A DNA stretch of 64,000 nucleotides, taken from NCBI GenBank assembly GCA_021014325.1, contig CM037467.1, positions 11,732,773-11,796,772 of the forward strand. Reading direction: 5' to 3'. The notes under the pieces were generated by a model. The model did not search any database. It was given only the letters and a program-made list of their open reading frames with translations, and was not told the DNA's origin. The DNA comes from Plazaster borealis. Taxonomy: Eukaryota > Echinodermata > Asteroidea > Forcipulatida > Labidiasteridae. Positions within the stretch are counted from its first letter, which is position 1. The number at the start of each line of letters is the position of its first letter. The position numbers and the translations under genes are program-made. Of the stretch, positions 1-12,000 are shown one piece after another.

Positions 1-399
1 TTGATTAAAACAGTGCATAAAAATAGACAATTATTGTTTTGATGGCTCGCCGGCACGTACAGGCTACGTGCCCGGAGCGTTTATCTCCAAGCAAATCCCA
101 CCGGGTGGTTCCATCGTGTATGACGGGTAGATACAGGAAAGGTAAGGTTCTTATGAATCATTGTTTGCTTTCAAGCACCTTCCCGAGAGAGAGAAAGAAA
201 GAAAGAAGGAAACCTTTTAAGATAATGAAATACGAGGCGCATGTATAATCCATCCGGATAACATTTGAAGAAATTCACCCAATCATCTGTAGATTTTAAT
301 TACTGTCATATTTGTATTAAACATAGAGGTAAATACTGTAGCGAGTGCATACAGCACGGGAAACCCCAACGGTTATCGTGTAACCAAAGGGAAATTAAC

Positions 400-500
400 A
401 ATCACAGTCAATCTCAGTCAATCAGAGAGTCAACCACGGTCAATCAGAGTCAACCTAAGTAATTCAGAGTCAACCACAGTCAATCAGAGCCAACCCCCAC
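400..500. repeat. Short minisatellite, CAGTCAATCAGAGTCAAC-like units
   Basis: Four to five imperfect units built on 'TCAATCAGAGTCAACCACAG' run head to tail. Units vary by substitutions and small gaps. No coding role is evident. Confidence 0.6.
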
Positions 501-1438
501 TCTGATAAATTCACTTAAACTGTGTGTTTTTCAGCAGCAATGGAAGCGACTGAAATGTCACAGCATCTTCAAGCCCGTGGCAAAAAAACGTGACAACCTT
601 GTTGGTTCGGAACATCGAACCCCCCACAGCTCTTTCCCAAACAAACGCAGCTGCTGAGTGTGTGTTGTTTGCGCTGAAATTGACAAGATGTTGGTCAAGA
701 AGATCATAACCAGCACTCTCCTGACACGTGTTTAAGGGTTCTTCAAATATTCAGTCTTTCCAATTCAGCGTTGAAACAGTTGCCCGCGATATCGAACACG
801 CGGTTGTACCAATATTCAGCGCCAACTCTTTAAAGTCACAATTGCCGCAAAAGTTCAAGTGAGCAACTTGGCAAGACTATACGCTATAGGGATAACACTG
901 CGCCTCCATACCCCAGGCAGGGGGAGCTGTTCGCATGCAGGGCGGAGTCACTTTCGGTTTCAGGAGTATACTTGCCGAAATAAATATATCGAAAATAAGG
1001 TTAAGTTTTCGTGGGGCACAAAGGGGAAAAACAGGTTTATCAAGGGTGAACTTTTAGCCAATTAAAACTTGTTCGGTTAATTTTGTTGTCTTTCTGTGAG
1101 ACAATCTAACGGGGAGGTACAAACCAATACACTGTATGCGTTTAAATAGAAAAACAGTTTTACAAATTGAGTTAACATTTAAAATTGGTGGAACGTAAAT
1201 ATTAATTGGGAGACCGTCCCCCCCCCCCTCTGCCCTCAAGAGATACGCGTATTTGGTGTTAACCTGAAGCTGAGTGTCCTGGTTATACACTTCCAACACA
1301 TGTAAATGACACATGAAGTGGGGGTGTTAAAATGCAAAGAAAGGGGCTACACCAAACGACAGGCTCACACCCTTCGTGAACACTATGCTTAGATGTGGCA
1401 GATGTCCATATCCGATTCGAAATAATCATGTAACAAGC

Positions 1439-1834
1439 CTTTAAAGGGTCTGTATAATTTATACGTTTGGTAAATACTCATAATAAAATGAATGGCAATC
1501 AAAACTTACTTGGTCAGCAGCTTCTGATAGTATAAAGCATATTGAGAAACATTTCACTTTAAAGAAATGTGGTTATTGAAAAAGATCAGTTGTTATCAAA
1601 AAACAGTTGAATCTTAGAAGCGTTTCTGTCACTGCAGAAACGTTCCTCAGATTGTGTATTCCATTTGCAGATTATTCTTCCTGCGTGGACATAACCGCTC
1701 CAGATGTTCGGCAATATCTTAAAAACGCTACCACCTTTTGAAATGTAATTTGCACACTCAGGTTAGTTTTATGGTATCTACAACTATAGGATTGAAACAA
1801 ACAGTGGGTTCCAATTACCAAACGCAATCCCTTC
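1439..1834. mobile_element. Non-autonomous palindromic repeat, family B
   Basis: The element starts with CCTTTAAAGGGTCTG..ACGTTTGGTAA and ends with TTACCAAACG..CCCTTCAA, an imperfect terminal inverted repeat. Its interior carries AACGTTCCTCAGATTGTGTA and CTTCCTGCGTGGACATAACC, both also found at 25789-26192 and 58874-59225. No ORF is present, so it is MITE-like. Confidence 0.75.
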
Positions 1835-1895
1835 AATATCAACTTGCCTGATTATGTTAATGTTGTACAAGTGACGTAGTTTTTGTGTGTGTTGT

Positions 1896-2129
1896 TTGCA
1901 AAACTGCATGGGGTGTTAAAATTGACATAATTGGTGTTGTCACATATAGATACCGGGGAAAAAAATCAAAATCTACACCATAGGGTGTTAAAAAAAACAA
2001 ATTTCTGCCAACACAATTACATTTGTGTAATATTTTAACACCCTATGATGTTAATTGTGATTCTCTCTTGGATATCTATAATGTGACAACACCCATGGTG
2101 TCAATTTTAACACCCCACATTTTGCAGTG
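1896..2129. mobile_element. Palindromic MITE, 'GGTGTTAAAATTGACA' family
   Basis: The left arm reads TTTGCAAAACTGC..GGGTGTTAAAATTGACA and the right arm TGTCAATTTTAACACCCC..TTTTGCAG, inverted complements over most of the element. Further copies lie at 29121-29275, 47331-47582 and 58624-58854. No coding capacity. Confidence 0.8.
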
Positions 2130-4693
2130 TGTTACCATGGGAACAGGATGTTTTTATACCTGCGATCCTCTGTTGCACCAACCTAAACTTTACGCACAGA
2201 AAACTTTCTTACCTTGTCTACAAAAACTTTTTTTTCTCTCTCTCGAGGTTTTGCCATGAAGCGTCTTCTTTAATATCGCTCAGATACTATAACGCCTCGG
2301 AGGTTTACGCAGTGACTTTTATTCGCAATTATAGCACTAGGTTTTGCCGTAATTATTCGTGCACATTCCTGATATTTGAGCCGATGAGCGCCGTGCCTGT
2401 GGGCGCATGTAACCTTTTACGACACACACCTTCATACGTGTGGTAAAAAGATCCAAACAGAAACAGACACAAAGACCCAGGTGGACGCATGCAGGGTACA
2501 CAAACAACCGACTATAGACAACAACTCACAAATACAACAGCAATCATGAATTGGTTGTGTTTTTTAAATTGTCTTCGCCAAAACAAACAAGCACTTCCCA
2601 CGGTATCGTTTTGTTGTATAGCCGTATACCTGCCTCCCACGCGGGGAATGCGATATTTTGTAAAATGAACTTTGTTGACAAAAAAACAAAAAGGTAGCAA
2701 AAATGATGTCGGTGCCGTGCGCTCCTTCTTCGTCCAACCCGTTTACTCGCTCTCTACCGTTCAATCACCCATTACTGTCCTCGGCATCCAATAATAAAAA
2801 ATAAAAAAAACCAACCACATCTCCTCTTCATCTTGACTCAGTATTGAGAACTATTTTGAAGGATTGCGACGAGGGCAAAACATCATTTGCAAGAGTGTTT
2901 TGCTCGCCAGGACAGGACGACACCGTCCCCAGGGGGACGTCAAACAAAATCTTCCCCGTATCTCGCGATGTCATATCCGCTGGCAACACGGCTCTCGAGC
3001 TAAACGATTATTCATTGATGCTGATATAATCCATAAATTATTTCTTGTGCTAATGGATACAGGTAGACTATCCCAAGGTTAGTAGAGTGGTTGGGAGAAT
3101 ACTAAGTCTTTACTCTTAGGAAGCTGTAATAAAACACGAGATGGTTTTTGTTTAGACCTGACACACTATTGCGCAATTCTAGATATCTCGTACTGATTGT
3201 AGATGGTGTACAACAAACATCATCCAGCGATCGCCCTTAAGCCGGTTATTTCCAATTGGGGCTTACCATAAAGTAACATCGGTTTAATCTATTTAAGAAA
3301 GAAAACTTTCCCCCCTCCGGATTTACTGAAACCAGATGAAACGACAACAGTCGTGCGTGTCAGATTCTTGCTCCTGCATTCAACCCCACAAAACAAATTC
3401 TCCGAAGAATCAGAAACGAATAGGTTTTCTCCGGTGAGAATCTAGCTGGAAGCTTATCGAAACAGAGATAGAGCCGAAGCTAAATGAAACCCAAATCCCT
3501 CGTAGGCCGAGGCCTGCGAATTAGAAGTGGTAATTTATAGTGAGCGCAATGTAAATGACTAAGTACTTGTGTGTACGCTACAACATTCGCATAAGGACAT
3601 CAAATTCACCTGTTGTGGTAACCACCGGCATGGTTATGTTTCCTTCTTTCCCCAAGACCACTATAAATTAAATAAACATTGATTTACTGATTAAAGTATT
3701 GTTTTTGTTGCGTTGGATTTCCATTGGGTCCTGAGGATAGACTAACATCGGAGACTAGTCCGTGTCGTTACATGCAAAGTCAGCCTCGAGTAGTCTCTCT
3801 CTCAAGGGGCTGTAATCGAATTACACTTTGCGTCGAGTTCCCAGACGTGCTTTGGGCAATGCACGTGTCTCTAAGAGAGGAAAGATACTATGACAGCTTG
3901 GGGACTGATAAAGCTATCCCACAATGCTCTCCTGTTACGTTCCAATCGATGTAGTGAGGGAAACAATATCTAAAGATGTGTTTACTTAGATATGAATTCA
4001 TGTCCTTAATACAACAACACACAATTGTAAATACAAGTGGGAACTTATGTGACTGGCCATTTGAAAAGAGAGAGGAAAAAGGTGTTGTGGTTTGCGGAAT
4101 AACTTTGAATTTGATTCAAACTAAAGCGCGCCTCCAAGAGTTTGCCTCCGGAGATGTCACTTTCAGAATTATTCAGCAAAAAATGAACTCAATAATATAA
4201 ATGCCGAGAAAAAAAATGTATCTTTTCAGGACCAATTTGAAAACACAGTATTTGAAAACTGTAACCTGTTCCTTCGAAGTCTGATGTCCCAAGCGTGATT
4301 TCCACAACAGCTCTATGAAATTTGTTTCTAAAGATCATGCTTGGGTCGTTTATAGGTATGCTGTCATACTTACAATCTGCACACACACAAATAAGTTTAA
4401 TTTAAAGGATGGGTAGGCATGACCCACGTCTGACCCTCTAGTAGTATTTCAATGGAACATTTGCGCGCATGACTGTCAATATTTTGGCTAAATCGGCCGG
4501 TATCGATGTATACAGTGTGTTGTTTCTACGCTCGGCTGCTTTCACTGTGAGATCTCAACCGAAAAGCCACTCCAATAAATATGGGATTCGGTTGGGAATT
4601 TCCTACATAAGTGTCATGAATACTAAACTGTGCCACGGGTCGGCTCGAGTGAACACCGGAATTCGGTAGAATATTAGAGTATTGGCACGACGC

Positions 4694-4962
4694 CATTTAA
4701 AGGCACTGTACACGTTTGGAAATTTGTCAAAGACCAGTGTGATCTCACTTGGTGTATCCCAACATATGCATAAAATAACAAGTCTGTGAAAATTTGGGCT
4801 CAATTGGTCATCGAAGTTGCAAGAAAATGATGAAAGAAAAAACACCCATGTTGTACAAATTTGTGTGCTTTCAGATAGGAATAAAAGGCTTCTTGCAAGA
4901 AGTTTTTTATTATTTTAGTGAGAAATTACCTCTTTCTCAAAAACTACGATGCCTTTAAAGCA
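4694..4962. mobile_element. Palindromic repeat family A, partial copy
   Basis: It begins TTTAAAGGCACTGTACACGTTTGG and includes TCAATTGGTCATCGAAGTTGC and GGAATAAAAGGCTTCTTGCAAGAAG. The same motifs appear in opposite order in the full copy at 20575-20951, so this copy is truncated at its right side near GATGCCTTTAAAG. Confidence 0.75.
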
Positions 4963-6107
4963 AACAGACAGAACAAAATTGTGATTGATTATCCCAGTCA
5001 TTTACGATCGTAAGAGACAATAATATTTCGTGAGAGGTATTTGTGAATTAAAATTAAGAAAAAGTTGCATTTCACCACCAGTTTATATATATTGGTATAA
5101 GATAACGAAATAGAGTCTTAACAAATATATATTACATTTACATGGGTAATACGTAGTATTACTGTAAAAACGGCACAGCATAGCAGGAGTTCAATTACGA
5201 AGGTAAACGTATACGTGAATCCGCATAGAGTTGTAACTCAATAAGCTTATAAATAAAAACCATATTCATCATTATTCACCCTCAAGCCAGCTATCTATTG
5301 AGTACTTTTTTTTCTGCCCGGGTCTCTATAAGAAATTGCACAAGAATTGATTAAAAACGGAATGCGCACATTATTGTCCGGTGCACACCGCAGGAAGCTA
5401 ACGGTGAAAGAAGGGGAGTCAAACCGGGGAGGAGGCTCTGATATACGGGCGGGTGTGTGGTGTGCATGGCATTGCGCTTGGTGAATGTCATCCATTGCGA
5501 TACAGTAAACAACGTACAGCATCTATGCGACTCAATAAAGCAATTAATACACCGACCGCATGGGCGTGTGTGCCTCATTACACTTCTTTTTAGGTCTGGG
5601 TTGCCATGGCTGCTCAAGATGCCCCATAGTGTTGCCACGTACACGATGTCGATATTGAGTGGAATCGACTACAATACGCTGCCTCTCAGATGGCACTCAA
5701 ATAGAGCATGTATACAGCTTATACTAGTTAAAAAAGGAGAAGATAGATGACCCACAATAAAATACTATATTTTCCTTTATTAAAGGGATTTATTGGGTGT
5801 ATTATATTCGACGAACTGAATGGCCACTTTCATAGTTATCCGTTAGCTAAGAGATTAGCCACCCCCCCCCCCCCATGCAGGGAGTATCCATAGGCATTAT
5901 TATGTTCGGCGAAAGATGCAGGCAGGGGCAAGGAAATCGAAATAACATTGTTACTCGTACCTTATTTTTCTTTTGTCTTGTTTTCCCCTCTATGTGTGGA
6001 CCTTAATAATTTACAAATTAATTACAAATGAGAAAATAATAATAATGATTAGCTGTTGCAAACTGCTTACCAACCAATGTGGCCCATGGCGAAGTGCAGG
6101 AAATGGG

Positions 6108-6167
6108 TTAATGGCCTGACGTCTGGACCCTAGCCAGAGTCCTAAGGTTCAAACGTCAGGCCATTAA
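6108..6167. repeat. Hairpin with 15-bp perfect arms
   Basis: TTAATGGCCTGACGT at 6108-6122 is the exact inverted complement of ACGTCAGGCCATTAA at 6153-6167. The 30-nt loop itself contains CTGG..CCAG. Confidence 0.8.
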
Positions 6168-6457
6168 TTACTATTTTTTTCTGCAATTAATTACAATGTA
6201 AACAACGTTGTTTTTTTCTGAACCAGATAGTAATGCATTACTGGACTGATTGTCTGGGTTAGATTAGAGCATGGTACCTTCGTAAGCATGCACTGCCTAC
6301 TCGCAGCAATCGAACGGATGCTACACCTATACTGAAAACCTCAATCGCAATTATTTATTGTGACTGGGTGATAAGTTTTACTGAATGATTTGAATAACAA
6401 TTGTTCATTAGCCTACATACGATTTTACACAGTTCTAATCGATAACAATACACTACA

Positions 6458-6490
6458 TTTTTTTTTTTTTTTTTTTTTGGGGGGGGGGGG
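6458..6490. repeat. Homopolymer junction T21-G12
   Basis: Twenty-one T residues run directly into twelve G residues. This is a likely site of assembly or polymerase slippage. Confidence 0.9.
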
Positions 6491-8285
6491 TTTGATAGGG
6501 GCACGGCTCTTAGCATGGGGCTCCCTTTGCCCCCTTTTTATTTGATACTTGTATTTGTTTAACCATGAGAGATCATAAAGATGGCAGATTCAACACGCGT
6601 GCCTTTATAATGGGCATTGCTTAAGTCTTGCAATTTACTCTTGATTCAATATTTGAATTGATGGTTATATCAATATTTGACGTCGATACAGTCTTCGCTC
6701 GTCACGAATCGGCCTATAGGTCTCTTCTTTACAACAGCTATCTGTGTTGTCGACATAAACAGCGCCAATTTTGAAGTACAACGTAATGACCACCGCGTTT
6801 GACTGCTCTGCTAATTGTTCACCAACCATGTCGAGTGAGGTTCCCCCCCCCCCGTTTCCCCGCCCCCGGCTGGATCAAACCTTGCAGCTTCTCGTGCACA
6901 GTGAAATCCTCACGAGATTTCACTCACATTTATCGCGGGAGTCTGATGTGTACGTTCATGAGCAACTGATGAATTACACTTTTATTTTTGTGACGGTGTC
7001 CGGGAAGAACCATCTCATGGGTCATTAAATTCTGAACCAACCGAAAAGTAGGTCATGTGTTGAGGACGACCTTACAGTAGGTCGATAAATAACTCAAGAA
7101 AGAAATTTTACGCAAACGACGTCACACAGGTGTATAGGCCTTTTTTTGTAGGCAAACTTCAGTGCGGTTGCCATATGAATTGGTTAAACAGCGTAATATG
7201 GTTTACAAATTGTATATTATCATTGAATAGTTTAAAATATAAATTCAGTTGATTTGAGAAGTGACATAACACAGGTATTTTGTGTTCATTACTGAACTGG
7301 TAAACAGTTGCACTATACCACGCCACCAAGATGTGGCAGAGTCCGGGAGTTCCCCAAAATGTTCCTACACTGTCTCATGTACTTCTTCTGTAGACCAACA
7401 GGAGGGAATCCCGTACAGAAGTATCTCCCGAACATCCTCTTACAGAATTCCTGAGATTCCCAGAACACAATGAAGACACAATGGGGTACACCATGCCATA
7501 ATCGATCAACCAATGAGACTCTCACAGTATGTGATATCTGTTATTGATTGTCTGCCTGTTGTCTCTCTGCCATTGATTGCCGGGCTGCCTGACCGTCTGG
7601 TACTGTAGACACTTTGCCCTTTCCATGAAATATGCTAGCAACATTCACGCATGCGTTCAGACACCAGACCCTCTATTGGTTGGCAAACGCCATAGAGTTG
7701 TGCAACAGACAGACGCACAGACGCGTATTGCGTCATTTCACCATCAACCCCATGCAACAAAAGGCGTTCCCTCATTTTGCCCACCAGTGATGTTTAGTGC
7801 GCACGCGCGATGTGCAATTTACATATCTCATGGGAAGGGTCCAGTCGGGAGTGCCTCATTATTTCAAGTCAACGTGTCATGCGCTGTAACCGAATATATC
7901 ATTTTGTAGATTGATTACATTATTTCCCTTCTTTAATCTGACAAATCAATTTTGTTGCGTTGTAAACAAAACACAACCAGCCGAATAAAGTGGCTCCCCA
8001 CCCCCCTCCTCCGTATTAAAAACGATTACGTCTCATGTATCCGTGGCATCACATTACACCGTACATGTACGCGTATGGATTTGCTACGGCCTTCGTGTCG
8101 ACTGTCAGTTTAGTCTACTTGACCGATATTTGTTTGTCAGTTCTCGTTTGCCCGCGGCTCTCCTTCATCGATTGGGGGGGATTCACATCAGGTGATTATT
8201 GCACCCGGGAGGCGAACAATTATTTGTTAAGATCCTTTGGTCCCGTTGACATCTTTGAACATGAGGATATCGCGCACTTGTAGAA

Positions 8286-8560
8286 GATGTGAAGACAGGT
8301 TTTTAAAGAAGATCAACGGGTATTTGTCACCACAAGTTGAATTTGAATGAAACACAATTATTGGTGATATAAAATGATAAAGGTTGGCGATGTCCCGGGG
8401 GCATCTTCGTTGAAGATCGGGTACACCGAGTACTTGTGGCAGATGTCAAAACAGGTTTTATAAATTCAACGTGTAGGCTACGCAGTATTTGACATTGTGT
8501 CATCACAAGTTGTTTTTGAATGAAAACAATTGGTGATCAAAATGAAAATTGTCGGTGAAA
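8286..8560. repeat. Diverged tandem duplication, about 150 bp per unit
   Basis: GAAGACAGGTTTTTAAA..TCACCACAAGTTG..TTGAATGAAACACAATTATTGGTGAT in the first unit recurs as AAAACAGGTTTTATAAA..TCATCACAAGTTG..TTGAATGAAAACAATTGGTGAT in the second. Confidence 0.65.
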
Positions 8561-8730
8561 CAATATCCTTCTTAATCATACAGGGTGAGGGTATTAAAGA
8601 CCACGCCCCGTAGCTGCCATGTTGCATGCTTAGTAAAAACACAACCAGGGGGCTGGGCTCAATCTTAGAACTGCTAAAGACTAAAGTACACACATAACTA
8701 AGCATTAAGAACAATTTTGTTTATCAGAGT

Positions 8731-8870
8731 AAGGTAACCGGCCGAAATACCATGTCACATGTATCTTTTTGTGACTGGTACCCTGCTCATTAATTGCTTA
8801 ACAGAATATTGCTAGGCACCATTGTCTGCTTGAGGAGCTCTATGTATAGGGCCCATAGCTAACTGGAAAT
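8731..8870. mobile_element. MITE fragment, 'GGTAACCGGCCGAAATACC' family
   Basis: The run AAGGTAACCGGCCGAAATACC..CATGTATC..GACTGGTACCCTGCTCAT..TTGCTTAACA matches the fuller element at 60548-60738, in the same orientation. It is truncated at the left. Confidence 0.6.
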
Positions 8871-9012
8871 TCCTGGCACAGTTTCAGGTTTCCTTCAAGG
8901 TTTTAACAGATACGTAAGCTTTCATAATAATAACAATAACAAACTATGTGGAAATGATCATTAATAATTTGGAATTCAAAATATCTTATACATGAATCTT
9001 GTTCTCCCTTAG

Positions 9013-9086
9013 TTTACAGTGTGCAAGAAGAAACCTCGGACTCTACACTGAGTGTGAAGAGCGCCCCCATCAGTCCCTTGGGGAGA
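9013..9086 (+). other. In-frame extension upstream of the BTB start codon
   Basis: The sequence stays open in the BTB frame from the probable 3' splice site (CTTAG at 9008-9012, or TTTACAG ending at 9019) to the ATG at 9087, and encodes STLSVKSAPISPLGR. This low-complexity Ser/Pro text is typical of the rest of the protein. It may be coding, which would require a further upstream exon carrying the true start. Confidence 0.5.
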
Positions 9087-12000
9087 ATGACAACGCGCAA
9101 CTTCTTCGAGAACAAACTTGGTCTGGCCGAGGACCTGAAGTTCATCTCTCGTATGCCCGAGCTTTGCGATGTGACGTTCTTAGTTGGGGAGAGGCGGGAA
9201 CCAGTGTGCGCAGTGAGAGCAATTTTAGCGGCAAGGAGCAGGTAGTTGTTAGTTTCTGTTTGTTGTTTGTTGTTTTGTTTTTCGGTGAAGGGAACAAGAA
9301 ATATGGTTGGCATACACGAGCAAACGTGCCGAAATCATGACAAATAGTCCATTTTCGAGTCACAGTGGTCTGAAAATGCCACTCGCTATAAACGCCATTA
9401 TTAGTCCCTTTGGGCACGAGTGTGAGCGAGTTCTGACTGCGTGATGAAATGTCCACTTTAATTTTTCGTTTTTAAATGTCAATAATGAGCGTTTAGCTAC
9501 CAATACCTCAAGAGGAATATACACATATTTTTAGGGGGGAAACATCTATTCCAAAATATACACACAAATCCCTTAGAAATTGGCAATCAGAAATTACAAA
9601 TTTCCCCCCATTTTTGAGCTGTTATGAATGTGTACCATCAACAATAAAACCAAAACAAACAGTAGACAATGGGAGTAAGCTTCCCCAGGACTTCCTATAC
9701 ATAATGAGGGCCCGCAAAGACTAATCACCATTTCAACAAAAAATTCCCTTAAAATACTTGATGATGCATCGGTACTGTTTGAACAGTCTGTTTGCAAACA
9801 AATCCTTTAAAAACCTCAACAATTCCAAGTTCCCTATTAAGACCTAGCCAAAAAGCATGGGAAATGTCGAATTACCCTGTGTTGATTCCATTAGGGGGCC
9901 TAATGACCGTCCAGTATTTAAGAATTTCTACAATAATTGTAAATAAATCTCTTAAGCCTTGGGCTAGTAATAGCCATTCCTGGCTGAAATCAGTCATGTC
10001 TTCGACTGATGGCTTCCATGGCTTGATGGTTAGAAATGTGTTTTATCTAGTCTAAAGGCTCTTTTCAGATGGTTTAGACTATCTGAAAGGAATTGTGTTC
10101 AAAACAATTATGACACGATACACAAATAAAAAATTACTGTTTGAAATAGTACGATGGTGTAAGCGTGTGCGTACATTCCGAGGGCGTCACCGAAGGTATT
10201 ATTCATAATTTTGATTTTGCACGAGTTAAGTACAAGTAATGTTTTTTTTTTAAAGAGATATCGCCTTACTCACAAGGCCAGACGGGCACTTCAAGGTGAG
10301 GGCTACACTTTAACTGATTTGGGCCGGCTGTCGACACAAATCAACTTTCACCAGGGGCACGTTGCCACCATTACTAGCGCTGAAACAGGGTTAATCCCTT
10401 CACAGTCTGTTATGATGTAGGCATCATGGTATCATCAACTAGGAGCCTGGCTGGTAGAGCAGAATGCACTACCTTCCCAACTTTACGTAAACGTTACGTA
10501 ACATCGTTGAAACCTTAGAGAAACGGTCAATTCTCTATTTTTAAACACAAACAATGGCAACGCACGGCAACTTCATGGCGGGCAAACGCAAGGCTCTATA
10601 CACAAACATGTACAGTACACGCGTGCCGTCTGCTAAAAATGTCCTCACCGTTTAATGCATTTTGTTGTCTCAAAAAAATAGTATTTTGGAGCTTACCTTC
10701 TGCCTCATTCTTTCAGGGTTTTCCACAAGCTTCTCTACACCGGCACCGTCACGCCTTCAAGCAGTCCTCGACGCCGTGCCAACAGCATGGAGAGCCGCTT
10801 CGCTCGGAAGACGGTCTCGTTCCTCACACGCTCGAAGAGTAATGGCGACCCGGACGGTGTCAACAGCGCCGCCAAGAGTCCGAGAACGGTCATCATCGAG
10901 GAGTTCGAACCGACCGTGTTCTACAAGTTGGTGGAGTATTGTCATACAGGCTGCGTGGTTCTGAATGCTGATACAGTTTTAGGTTGGTCTCAGTAATTTA
11001 CCCTGACATAATCTAATACAAAAAAGAAGACCTATAGATTTCTTTTCATTTGAATTCTCAAAAAAAATTCAAGTTTGGTTTTAGTTTACAGTCTGTGGAT
11101 CTTGATTATTATGCACAAAGCAACGTATTTTGGAAAGTTTTGAAAGGGCACTTTTTTTTTCTCCAAATCTTTGCTGCTTGGAATTGCTCCTTGTCCTGAA
11201 AAGTTGTTCAACAATAAAACACATATAGTGTGCTGTAATTAGTGAGTTGTTATTTTCAATAGCCCCTGGAAGTACAAACAGCGGAACATACGGTCCGCAC
11301 TTTGTTCGGAGTCCTAAAAATGTTGTTCTACAATAATGGCGGACCGTGTTTTGTCATGAAATTACCAAAAAAACATGGGATATTTTTGTGAATCATTACA
11401 TTTTACTTTTTAAAATATCTTTCGAACCATATTCATTTCATAACGAACGCTTTTTGTAGCCAAAGGCGCCCAATCCGATGGCATTGTGCCTTTTTCAATT
11501 TGTTAAAGGAACCTTTAGCTTAAAAACAGTCAGTTTACGATAAATGCCTATGTCAGTTTTACATCTTTCAAGTATTCATTTTGTTTGTTGATGATTTTCA
11601 GGCCTTATGAACGCAGCAGACCACTACGGCTTGGACGAGTTACGGCGAGCCTGTATCGAGTACATGCATGTCTGCTTGAATCTCAGCACCGTGTGTCTTC
11701 TGCTCTCCTCCGCTGAGAAATACATCCAGTACAAGGCCACCAAATCGCTGGTCCAAAGGGTACGAAAACAAAATCACCGTCAGTTTTCAGCCATAGCTAT
11801 TGACCTTTATCACGGTGCGCTCATCGTGCCTTTCTTCTATTAGATCCAATGTACGGCCATATCCGAATTAGCGGCTACAGCTACGGCTACGATTGTTGCT
11901 AAGGACATACTGTACCTTAATGATCTGTAGCCGCCAATTCGGACACGGACTTACAAAACTGAGGCTGGACGGAAAAGACAGTCTGGTCCCTTTCATGATA

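Larger units (their letters stand above)
1..9012. other. Gene-poor upstream region
   Basis: I see no coding exon here with homology I recognise. ORFs of 60-113 codons occur on both strands, often overlapping, and none shows a domain or a plausible splice context. The stretch holds dispersed repeats described separately (1439-1834, 1896-2129, 4694-4962, 6108-6167, 8286-8560, 8731-8870), a short minisatellite near 400-500, poly-C at 5863-5874 and a T21/G12 run at 6458-6490. Untranslated 5' exons and the promoter of the BTB gene could lie here but cannot be placed from sequence alone. Confidence 0.6.

Noticed and set aside
5351..5750. Two overlapping ORFs of 97 codons on opposite strands
   Set aside because: No domain, no splice context and no paralogue. 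Overlap on both strands in AT-moderate sequence is expected by chance.
7577..7909. ORF of 110 codons on the + strand
   Set aside because: No recognisable family and no codon-use or splice support.
9014..9313. Minus-strand ORF of 99 codons opposite the BTB exon
   Set aside because: It is the shadow of a real coding exon on the + strand and has no independent support.
10441..10470. A-box-like GGCTGGTAGAGC as a tRNA or SINE head
   Set aside because: No B-box or tRNA fold follows; the match is too short.
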